Origin: Terebella lapidaria
Lineage: Eukaryota; Annelida; Polychaeta; Terebellida; Terebellidae
Assembly (NCBI GenBank): GCA_949152475.1
Contig: OX424560.1
Coordinates: 40,121,719-40,185,718 of the forward strand
Reading direction: 5' to 3'
Length of the DNA stretch: 64,000 nt
The notes below the pieces were generated by a model. That model ran no database searches. It was not told the DNA's origin and saw nothing but the letters and a program-made list of their open reading frames with translations. Below are positions 12,757 to 23,100 of the stretch, piece by piece (positions within the stretch are counted from its first letter, which is position 1; each line of letters begins with the position of its first letter). A program made the position numbers and the translations under genes.

Positions 12757-12994
12757 TGTTCCCACTGTTCTTGTCTTAAATTGTATATTTTCCACAAATT
12801 TTCAACTTTTGATTTTCTCAACACACATGTTTATTCCAGCACATTCATCCCAAACCAAACTTCAGTCCCCAGGGGCAGACACCTCCCTCCAAAGTCACCA
12901 ACTAGGTGGCAGCACAAAACATATAGAAATATTTATCATATACACTAGGGAGCAACACTGCCCAAACATAATTATTGAATTAGTCTTCAAAACA
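12757..12994 (-). repeat. 5' LTR of the BEL/Pao fossil
   Basis: 238 bp, partner of 6649-6886. The right end abuts the target duplication ACTAT (12995-12999). The + strand TG...CA ends are intact. Confidence 0.95.
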
Positions 12995-13564
12995 ACTATT
13001 CCATTGTTCAAAATATACCACAAAAATCCATCACATGCATGGTTTCACAGACGGACGTTTATGGATAAATATATGAAATAAGTTTTTTTACACCTTTCTT
13101 CTTCATGATTACTTCAAGCATATACATGTACATGTACATCATAAAAGGACATTTTAAAATAATATACATACAATTAGGTTTTTCTTCGTTTCCTTGTAAA
13201 TCACCATGAAATGTTGAAAAAAAAACTCTGTTTCCATCCATGTATGGGCCAGCAGACTCTCCAAAAGTTGGTATCCAGAAATGATGTCGAAAATTCGTTT
13301 GACATACATTTGCAAATCTGGAATTCATCACTTACATGGAAAAAGCAGAAAAAGATCAAATTATAGGTCCGTTTATTGGTCCTTTTTTTGGTGCATTAGA
13401 GCGTTTATTTCACGTGACACCAAAAGTTTGCTGTGAATGATCCAATCATGGACCGCAAGAATGTCATATTCAGGAAAGTACGGTAGAGTATGAAGACGCT
13501 ATGATATCATGCGGTTTAGAGTCATAAATATTTCTGCGGACCTGCCGTTTCTTGCGCATGTGCA

Positions 13565-13577
13565 GTCACATAGCAAC
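13565..13577 (+). promoter_or_regulatory. Candidate RFX X-box upstream of calaxin
   Basis: GTCACATAGCAAC matches the X-box scheme GTNRCC-N(0-3)-RGYAAC with a perfect right half-site (AGCAAC) and one mismatch in the left half. It ends 31 bp before the calaxin start codon. X-boxes bound by RFX factors sit just upstream of many ciliary genes, and calaxin is an axonemal protein. The match is seen in the sequence; function is inferred. Confidence 0.55.
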
Positions 13578-13608
13578 ACAAAGCGTAAATCCAGAAAAAG
13601 TGGCGAAA

Positions 13609-16600
13609 ATGTCTCATGTTCAACAAAAGAAACACCTACAACAAATGGCTGAAACATTAGCCAAAGATAATCGATGCAATTGTGAGACTTTACAATGTCA
13701 CTCTCATATTTGCAGGCTCAGCACTCGCACCGAGCATCATAGAATCAACTGATCGTCTCATGCAGACTCATTACTCACTGTGTACAGCGCTGTATTGAGT
13801 GTATACATTGCTGTGCCGAGCTAATGACTCGCGCCTGGCCGCGAAAATTGAAAATCTTGATCAAAGTATTTGAGGCATAATTATCGTGCAGTGCATTCCA
13901 AAAACTGTGCGGTCTGTTCCAGCTAGCGTGTAGCGACATCGCTGCATGTCGCTGCAGTCTTAGTTGGGCGATTTCTATGGAAAAATATAATGTAAATGTC
14001 CATTTATTTCAGGACACATTTATCGAGTTTCCGTTGATATCTCAGGTCGCCATAAGCGATGTCGCTGCACGCTAGCTGGAACAGACCGCACAGTTTTTGG
14101 AATGCACTGCACGATAATTATGCTTCAAATACTTTGATCAAGATTTTCAATTTTCGCGGCCAGGCGCGAGCCATTGGCTCGGCACAGCGATGTATACACT
14201 ACAGCGCTGTACACAGTGGGCAGACTCAGTCATTCCAGTCAACACTCATCAGTGACACTGGCACTGTGGGTGGCAGGCCCCATCCTATTTTTGGAAACCC
14301 AAAATAAACGTTGATCATGCATTAAATTATATCTAGATCTAGATAGATCTTGATCTAGGATCTATTGCATATAATTGAAGACTAATAGGGCTGCAACAAG
14401 TACTCGGTTAACTGATTATGTTTCGGTTACAGATGGTTACAGATTTTGTAATCGGTTAATCACAATTTAGCCCCAAACTCTTCACATCAGTCCAATCCCC
14501 GCCTAAACACGAAGACGATTTATCACTCTCTGAAACCAAAACACTGTTTATTTATCAAATATTGCTTATTTTCATATGAAAATTACTTCTAATGTCGAGG
14601 TTAAGGGGTGACGTTGACTCGTTTAAAACAAACGGTGTTACTTTTGTCAATATTTACCTCTATAGTATTTGTTTGGACGAATAACCTCTTATGGTTCAGT
14701 TACAAGCTAAGGAGTAACCGGTTACTATAGTTTGTACTCGTTGAAGCCCCAGTGACTAAGAATTATCATAAGTTTAACTGCATGAAATTGAATTGCATTC
14801 TTCAAATCATCTCCAAAAATCTGAATTTTGAAGTGGCGAAGTATTCATTTGTACCCAATACAGCCTTCAGTCATTTTGAGACACAATGTACAATTAGCGG
14901 ACCCTAGTCCTAGAACTCTCCAGCAGGAGACAGATACTCAGATCTCTATCCAAGTGCCTTATTTCATGACATTTTGTAAAAACATAATATTTCTCTGAAA
15001 ATATAGAAACAAAAATGGTAAAGCAAAAAAGGGGTCACAAATTCAATGTTATTCTGCACCACACTGAATATTTGTGCACTGAACATGCTCGATTGATTTT
15101 ATCTCATTACGGCTGTATTGTCAAACCAATTGTATAATCCTAATAATAATTATCAAGTTTTAACTGGGGTAAAATTGCCCATGAAATTCAATAGGTACAT
15201 GTAACTCATCGTTTTGAATATAAAGTTGTTCGCATGACTTTTTCCCACATGAAATAATCCTAATATTAATATTATTATAATCCTAATAATAATTATCAAG
15301 TTTTAACTGGGGTAAAATTGCCCATGAAATTCAATAGGTACATGTAACTCATCGTTTTGAATATAAAGTTGTTCGCATGACTTTTTCCCACATGAAAAAT
15401 GTTCAATTTCTTGTGCAGTCAATAAGAAGTCTGACATTGAGCATCTTCAGCGATTCTACCTTGATCGGTTTGGCAAAGAGAAGTTGAACCGTACTGCATT
15501 CCGTGATTTCATGGTGACTCTCGGCATTACAGATGACACGATCATGGACAGAGGTATAGCCAACGTAGTATGATGTAGTATGTTTGAACTTTGAACTATT
15601 GAACCATTATCCCCAAACTTCATTACTACATAAAGCCCAGTGAGCTGTAGGCCTACAAATATGTTTTTGAACATATGTGTTTCCATTAACACTTTTTACA
15701 ACCCCAGAGATCAAAAGTGCAGCCCTATATTCAGTGTATACTGTTATATTTCATCAATGCTGAGTTGCATAATCAATCAGTTTTGTATTTATTGATCAGT
15801 GTTCAAGGTTTTCGACCTAAACAACGACAGTGCGGTGTGTATGGAAGAGTGGATCCGCGGCATCTCAATCTGGTTCAAGGGCTCTCTCACGGAACGTGCG
15901 GATTGTTAGTAATACAGTGATAAACACAGTACTTGTAATCAGAAACATGGCAATGATGTGATGGCACTCTTGAATACCGATATATAATGACACTTACTCG
16001 GATCGATACTAGTATATCTTGAATGTTTTTGATGCTAAAAATATGAGATGTTATCCAAGTTTAATATATCTGGAACAATCATTAAATGTCTGCACAGTGT
16101 TGTTAATATGCATATGTACATATATTTATATGTGTTTCTCATATCTGGCAGCTAAGTAATGATCTCTAATCATTGTTCATGTCATTACGCTATTGCCACA
16201 GACATGTTCAAGGTCTATGACATGAACGAAGACGGGAACCTTGGCCGAGACGATATGTTTAACTTGCTCAAGAAGTCTCTGATCAAACAGACTGCGGACG
16301 AGGATCCTGAGGAAGGCGTCAAGGACATCGTGGAGATGGCCTTCAAGTGTCTGGTCTGTAGCTCATAGTGTGTGACACACCAGTGGCTTCTCCAGTGTTT
16401 CTCCTAGTCCTATTTCATTATTCTTCCGCACAATTGATAAAATCTCCACATAGAAAAGATTTACATTTCATGAATTATATGTGTTTTCTTTACCTATATA
16501 TATAGTAATGTTATTAGGATCAGTAGCAACAATTTCAAGATGTATGCAAACATTTATATATTTGCTAGCTTGGTTTGAAACTTCAATAAAATGTCAAGTA

Positions 16601-18692
16601 GAATAATTTGGTGTTACAATACTTGATCTTGTTGTCGAAGTACTGTGAGGAAGTTTTTGCTTGCCCTGAGCGGAAGGTAATCCTCTGATGTCTGTTGACA
16701 GGATGTGGATGGAGACCAGCTCGTATCAAATGAGGACTTCCGCAAAGCTTGTCAGCAAGAGAGCATGCACATGGGCATGCTTGGACGCTGTATCCCAGAG
16801 GCCACTGTATGTATCCGTAGCAACCATTCTGCCTCACAGTATGGTTGCTAGTGTAATAGATATTGAAATCTCTTCTTGAATGAACAATAAAGAGAATCTC
16901 TTCTCTTCTTGAATGAACAATGTTCCACATGTGACTCTTGCTATCAAACTTGAGAACAAAATCAGCTCAGTACATCTTGCCTAGTGTACCGTCTAGTCTG
17001 GCAACAATACAGGAACAAGTTAAAATACATGTATGAACAAACAACATTAATGTTCTGTTTGTCTCATGTCAAGCTTGCTAACATCATCTCTTCTAGTCAG
17101 TTGATAAGTACATGTATTTTAATGCTGTTTAGTCCTAACATTTAATCGTGATTGTTGTTTTGCTTGTCGTTTTGGTGGAGACATATTCCTCCCAGTTCTA
17201 GTTGTCTGCTGTATCGCCAATTTGTTTGCAGATTCTAGAGGAATTGAGGCAGGACATATTTACTACGACGTTTCGATAAACTTTAACGTACCACGCTTTG
17301 CAAGAAATCTAGGTTTGTGTTATGCATTTCTCACTCGAGGCTTTTTTGTAGACAGATGTAACATGTACAGAAATAGCTCAGTAGCTAAAACCGCCGGTGA
17401 GCATGCCATGTGCTAATCCTCTTGTGTATATCCTAGAATCAAGGCATGCCTTTATGGTTTTAGCAGATTTTTTTTTTTTTTTTTTTTTTCTTCTTCCGCC
17501 GTTTGGCCGGAAGAACCCTATTCATTTTGGGATCAATCCGCCAAACGACCTTTGACCTAGAGGTCAAAATAATTTTTGCTGATTCATCCTTGAGGCTTCC
17601 TGCATATCTCAGAAACAGTGCGTCGTAGAGGGAAACGGACGTTATTTTCGGACTCGTCGCCGTAGACAAACATGTCTTAAAAGTATTATGGATGAACTTT
17701 GACCTTGACCCGAAATTTTTTTGCCGAGTCGGCATTTTTCGTTTTCGTCGATATCTCGGAAACGGTGCGTCGTAGAGTGAAACGGACGTTATTTCCGGAC
17801 TCGTCGCCCTAGACAAACATGTCTAAGGGGTATGATGGATGAAGTTAGTCCTTGACCTGAAATTTTTTATCGGAGTCGTCATTTTTCGTTTTCGTCGATA
17901 TCTCGGAAACGGTGCGTCGTAGAGCGAAACGGACGTTATTTTCGGACTCGTCGCCCTAGACAAATATGTCTAAGGGGTATTATGGATGAACTTTGACCTT
18001 GACCCGAAATTTTTTTGCGGAGTCGGCATTTTTCGTTTTCAGCGATATCTCGGAAACGGTACGTCGTAGAGCGAAACAGACGTTATTTTCGGACTCGTCG
18101 CCCTAGACAAACATGTCTAAGGGGTTTTATGGATGAACTTTGACCTTGACCCGAAATTTTTTTGCCGAGTCGGCATTTTTCGTTTTAGTCGATATCTCGG
18201 AAACGGTGCGTCGTAGAGCGAAACAGACGTTATTTTCAGACTCCTCGCCCTAGACAAACATGTCTTAAAGGTATTATGGATGAACTTTGACCTTGACCCA
18301 AATTTTTTTTTCGCGGAGTTGACATTTTTCCATTTTCGTCAATATCTAGGAAACGGTGTCTCATAGAGGCCGTGGCAAACATTTTTTAAATATTACGAAT
18401 TAGTCCTAACACCGAAATGCCTCCAAGGCATCTTTAGGCATTGACGTCTAGTTTCTATTCATGTTCAATGTATTTACTTTATTCCTACTGGTAAACTTGT
18501 GAGAACCATAAACTAAAGTCTTTTGATTCTAACTTTGATTCCCATAACTCATGCATTATTCTGGTCCTGTAGGCCTACCGGTACCTAGAAATGACATTCT
18601 ATTTAGTATATCCCAGTGTCTCGTTTCAGTACCTGGAAGGTTTGGACGACGCGGTGTTCAGACCCAAGACCGTCCAGAAAAAATGGTACTAA
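13609..18692 (+). CDS. EFCAB1: Calaxin (EF-hand calcium-binding domain protein 1)
   Basis: Coding exons: 13609-13681, 15419-15553, 15800-15904, 16202-16353, 16702-16806 and 18630-18692. Introns are GT-AG with consistent phase and the product is 210 aa, close to the human protein as I recall it. Calaxin is a Ca2+-sensing neuronal-calcium-sensor-like protein of the outer-dynein-arm docking complex, in motile cilia and sperm flagella. The N-terminus (KKHLQQMAETLAKDNRCNFN) resembles the vertebrate KKLQKL...HFNK start. Canonical 12-residue EF loops are seen at DLNNDSAVCMEE (about residue 72), DMNEDGNLGRDD (about 107, weak last position) and DVDGDQLVSNED (about 156). The exon 4 donor (GTCTGT) is weak. 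Intron 1 hosts a long-TIR element and a 143-bp duplication; intron 5 hosts the tandem-repeat transposon. The short first and last exons rest on phase and family match. Confidence 0.92.
13771..14219. mobile_element. Long-TIR Mutator-like MITE, copy A (calaxin intron 1)
   Basis: The termini contain CACTGTGTACAGCGCTGTA and its inverse. About 170 bp at each end are inverted copies of each other. The insertion is flanked by a perfect 9-bp direct repeat GCAGACTCA (13762-13770 and 14220-14228). Copy B is at 31113-31803. Long TIRs plus 9-bp target duplications are typical of Mutator-like elements, but no transposase is present here, so the superfamily is inferred. Confidence 0.8.
14386..14753. mobile_element. 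hAT-like MITE
   Basis: The left end TAGGGCTGCAACAAGTACTC is mirrored on the right by GAGTACAAACTATAGTAACC-type sequence and by TACTCGTTGAAGCCCC. GACTAA flanks both sides (14380-14385 and 14754-14759). The interior has repeated GGTTAC/GTAACC words. A related right end (GAGTACTTGTTGAAGCCCTA) lies near 27138-27157. Confidence 0.6.
15134..15398. repeat. Direct duplication (about 120 bp, period 143) in calaxin intron 1
   Basis: The block ATAATCCTAATAATAATTAT...TTTTTCCCACATGAAA occurs at 15134-15254 and 15277-15398 with almost no differences. The second copy ends 20 bp before the exon 2 boundary, so the splice acceptor itself is not duplicated. Confidence 0.95.
17441..18452 (-). mobile_element. 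Tandem-repeat transposon, copy 2 (calaxin intron 5)
   Basis: Full-length copy on the - strand. The 5' end ACTAGACGTCAATGCC lies near 18450, with an ATGCC/GGCAT hairpin. About five 147-bp-type monomers follow, then the shared tail, a poly-A run (poly-T at 17467-17489 as written) and a shortened 3' hairpin AAAGGCATGCCTT at 17441. Monomers are more diverged than in copy 1. Confidence 0.8.
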
Positions 18693-19380
18693 CACAGATC
18701 ATTATGTCGCAGTGGTCTATGGAAATCATTCTGTAAAATATACTTGTACACAAAGTACAGTAACCGTTTATACACCATCTCTTACATGCAAGATAATCAC
18801 AAGATACAGCTGTGAAGTAAACATACTTGTTACAAAAACTGTTATTATTTATGTGCATCTTAATTATAATGCAATTATTATTTTGTGATGAGGTCCTGTT
18901 CAAGTTTACAATGTTACGTTTGTGCCTATAATTGTTTTAGTGAAGTTCGTTGTGAAACCTCACTTGTTATGGACTAAAGCACACTTTGCGGCTTATGTTT
19001 AAACACGGAGGTTGCAATACCACATTTTAGATATTTTATGCTGTCCATGTGCCTTTCCTGTGCTGTGGGATTTTTATTCTCCGACGTAGGAAATTTGGCA
19101 TGTGTTGGTTTTTTGTTGTAGTACACATTCAATCATGTGCGAAGTATGTTATGTATAATAGTATTCGTGCAGCATTTAAAATATATTTTGAAAAATTCAC
19201 GTTAGCAAATCATGCATATCAAATAATTGATGCATTACCGATACCAGAATAGAACAAGTTATGTATTATGATCATGCATCGATTGTTAAATCAAAGTGTG
19301 TTGACATAATGGAAGCATTTCCATTTATACCAAACTATCTGTGATGCTGTTTTGATATATGTGTGCACGTGTTGAATCAT

Positions 19381-19386
19381 AATAAA
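19381..19386 (+). promoter_or_regulatory. Likely polyadenylation signal of calaxin
   Basis: AATAAA lies 689 bp past the stop codon, followed by a T-rich stretch. An earlier canonical hexamer was not noticed in the 3' UTR. Confidence 0.5.
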
Positions 19387-20168
19387 ATGTTGCAGTATAC
19401 CGATGTGCTACTTTTTTCATTGACAAACAGTTCTGGAATTCTGTTCGAATAATATTTTATTACCACTTATTGGACATCAATAATTTGTATACACCATCAC
19501 AAGAGGTTTCAGCCAAATTCGGCAGGTAAGGAGGAATATAAATGCAAAGGATTGTACAATCCTCGAATTTGTTTTCTTAAACTAAAGCTGGGAAGAGAAA
19601 ACAATTTTTAAACTTTCTACTACATGCACATACATAATTTAAATATATTTGAATATTTCATAGGAGGGTAATTTCTGCAGACATTTGTTCATAGTAACTA
19701 GGTACATGTACACGGTAAGAACAACATTCATCAAACAGGACACAAACTCATCAATAAAAGCTAAATTACTATTTTTGCTTGAATAGGAGTGTTAGGCTTT
19801 TAATATTTTGTTTACAGGATATTTTTCTCTTAGTACGGACTCGCATTTTAAAAGCTGATGTGCAAAACTCGAAGGAATATTGTAAACTGCATAAAAACAG
19901 ACTTAAAACCTTCAATGAAAACACTGAGCGAAAACTCTTGACACTTCAAAGAAACACACAGACTGAACATTATTCAAGTTATTCACACATGCAGTCACTT
20001 GAATATAAATACACACGAACACATCAGACATTCAGGATCACCTTGCATACCAAACTCCTTCACCTACGAGTAACCACACTCATTCAATCAGTCACAGTCG
20101 AATTGCCTAGAACCGTAATTTGTGTACAATTGACTATTAAAGTGAGAAGAGCCTAGAGGAAGCCAGCA
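19387..20168. other. Short interval between convergent calaxin and ABCF2 genes
   Basis: AT-rich sequence with no recognised gene. A - strand AATAAA at 19456-19461 could serve ABCF2, which would leave its 3' end within about 80 bp of the calaxin poly(A) signal. A 125-codon + strand ORF starting at 19779 shows no domain and I treat it as chance. Confidence 0.4.
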
Positions 20169-23100
20169 TTATTTCTGTCGATTGCGTTTGGCCGTGGCTT
20201 TCTCCAGCTGTTTGGTGATGTCCGCCTTGTAGTCAAATATGGAGCCCTCCCATTTGGTTACGGCCTGCTTGTTACACACCCAGATCTCCTCAGCCACCTG
20301 GTCGGAAACGACAGAAATACAAACTTGCAATAGAAAGACGGATACATAAAGTATACAATAGCCTGAAAACATCTTGCATGTCATACTTGTATAAGTATAG
20401 CAACAACGCTGCTAGGCGAGTAAAGATTACTGATTTTGCTATGCACATGTCACACCACATTGAACCATGTGTTGAAAATCACCTTTTATGGTTTCACATA
20501 AGGATTCTAGTACTGCATGGTATTTATTGATACAAATCATTTACCATGATAGGTGATAAAACGCTTGAAAGTTATACAACACAGTTGAAAGCGATTCCCT
20601 TCACCCACCCTGACGAAACCAGCTCCCCCAACAAAATCCGCCCCTGTTACTCCCCGCACCTGTGAGATGAGTCGGAAGTCATGACTGACAAGGAGCAAGC
20701 CACCATCGAAGGCGTTAATTGCATCGGCGAGCGCGTCAATGGTCTCAATGTCCAGATGATTGGTCGGCTCGTCAAGCAACAGAAGGTGGGGCGCCTGCCA
20801 CGCCAGCCATGCGAATATGATCCGTGACCGCTGACCGTCCGACAGGTTCTTGATCGGGCAGGTCTGAAAAAATCATGTGGTTAAACATGGTGTCCGTGGC
20901 AGTGGTGGATAATGTGTGTAGTTATATTTGCAAATATAGTCACCACAGGTTTTTCATAACCCAAACGCCGCTACTTTATATTATATACTCTGAACCCACT
21001 GCAGCTGAAATAGCGAATTGGTATACCTGACTCAACAATGCACAAACATCACTTCTGATTTCACTGTTTCACCTGTTGTTGTCCAGTCAGTCCGTATCGA
21101 CCAACAATTCGCCTCATCTCGTCACGTTCTTTGATCTCAGGGAATTCCTTCAGCATCCAGTCGAGAGCGGACATATTCATGTCCAGGATCTCATGCAAGT
21201 GCTGGTGATAGAAACAAATGACGTTAGACTTCTATACAATATTTAGTTATTTGTAAGCTTGAAATGTGCACGTTAGACTATGTCCAACTGACAGTCTTGG
21301 CCAATCTTGAGATAGTGTATTACCTGATGGTATCGCCCAAACTTGAGATGGGAATGTCGCCGTACCAATCCATCAGTGGCGTGTAGCTGTAAAACCAATC
21401 ACAATGTTAGTTTTGAAGCTTCAAAGCCATCAGTAGCTTCCTGTCTGATAATTGTCATTGACTTCTGGCTTATTTTAATTTCACCATTCACAACTGATGA
21501 ATTTCCCAGAGCCAAATTGCATGTTCTAAAAGGAATATACTCAGTGGATCGACTGTCAAAATAGTACAATCATATGTCAAACGATCAGATTACTTGCCTC
21601 CCCTGCGATGAGTTTGATCAGTGTGCTTTTCCCAGCTCCATTGGGGCCCACAAGGGCGACTCTAGAATCCAGATCCACGCCAAACTCCAGGTTCTTGTAG
21701 ATGTACGGCTGAGGCGAGAAATAGCAGGAATGTGAGACAAAACAGACCTCACAACCTCATCACAAGTGTTCCTTATAATCAATGGTTGAGTCTGAACACC
21801 TGTTCATTTGGATACACGGTAGCAAACTTCTCATTCTTCTGTTATAATTCAATATACAAACCCTATCAAAGAATTTTGAATTTAGTGAGAATGTTTATAT
21901 ATCTTTGCACGCCTTACCGTGTCATCTCGGTAACGAAAGCTAACGTTCTGCACCATGACAACCGGTGGCGGGATTGTACCGCACTCTCGGAAACAGAACG
22001 ACATCGTCTGCAAACAGTCAATTGTTACATGTAACTGAGTAACTGCAAATATGAACACTGCTCTTTGATAATATGAACTGCTTTTATTTCTACCACTACC
22101 AGAGCCTTTTAACCGACCTTGTCTCTGGCAACTTTCTCCGTCAGACCTCCAGCTACCATCTTGGCAAGTGTTTTCTCTTTGCTCTGCGCCTGACGGGCCA
22201 ACTTAGCCGAACCGTGACCAAACCGCGCGATATAATTCTGCAATATCAACACACATGTGGTATACACTTTCTAGCTGATACATTCTAGTTGGCACATGCT
22301 TTCTGGCTGCACACTGCAGCCTTGGTTCTCACATTTTCCTTCACACTTTTACCTTCATATGGGCAATCTGGTCTTGTTCCCAGCGGTATTTCTTCATCTG
22401 ATGTTCCTCCAACTCACAGCGGGTCTGCATGAATGTGTCGTAGTTCCCCTGGCAACAGAGTGACAATATGTAACATGCGGGATTGTCGATCAAAGTGAAA
22501 TAGAGTCAAAAGAAACCTGGATATCTGGTTTGTAGAGTGAAGTTACTTCAGGCTTAGAAAGTACTCAAAGTCAAAGCCGAGACGCTGGACAAAACTTACT
22601 CCGTAGTATTTCAACTTGCACTGGTGCATGTGGATGACATTTGTGCAAACTCCGTTCAAGAAGTCTTGAGAGTGTGAGATCATGATTAAAATCCGCTTGT
22701 ACCTGTAAAATTTAACACATAATAGGCGCTGTAACTATCAGTTCCTTCAGTCATTCTGCGTTAGTGTGGAGTTTAATGAGAATGATTCCTGGTTTGGCAT
22801 CCCTATACAGTGGTCCCCCTCAGATAAGACCCCCCTCAATAAAGACTTCCCCCTCTGTACAGACTTTTTCTTGTGGCGCTAGGGTGACTTTAACATGTAA
22901 ACTAGACGTCAAGGCCTAAAGATGCCTTGGAGGCATTTCGGTGTGATGATTAATTTATAATATATACTAGATATCGACGAAAAAGAAAAATGCCGACCCG
23001 GCAAAAAAATTTCGGGTCAAGGTCAAAGTTCATCCATAATACCAATTAGACATGTTTGTCTAGGGCGACGAGTCCAAAAATAACGTCCGTTTCGCTCTAC

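Larger units (their letters stand above)
6644..12999 (-). mobile_element. BEL/Pao LTR retroelement (fossil), with 5-bp target duplication
   Basis: The element spans 6649-12994 on the - strand and is flanked by ACTAT at 6644-6648 and 12995-12999. Both 238-bp LTRs are present. Rough parts in transcription order: Gag-like region with charged/coiled-coil sequence (about 12.7-11.6 kb), CxxC zinc-knuckle and aspartic-protease region (about 11.5-10.4 kb), reverse transcriptase with a YMDD box (about 10.2-9.4 kb), RNase H and the integrase zinc-binding region (about 9.4-7.9 kb), then integrase core and C-terminus (about 8.0-7.0 kb). The RT and integrase wording fits the Pao/BEL lineage. The coding region is broken, with about half a dozen interruptions. 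LTR divergence is about 1.7%, so insertion is fairly recent. Confidence 0.93.

Noticed and set aside
14059-14307. 82-codon ORF and its near-copies at 31113-31319 and 31591-31803
   Set aside because: All are translations of the same non-coding TIR sequence; the similarity reflects MITE copies, not a protein family.
19779-20156. 125-codon ORF between calaxin and ABCF2
   Set aside because: Low-complexity basic composition, no domain, within a short convergent interval where 3' UTRs are expected.
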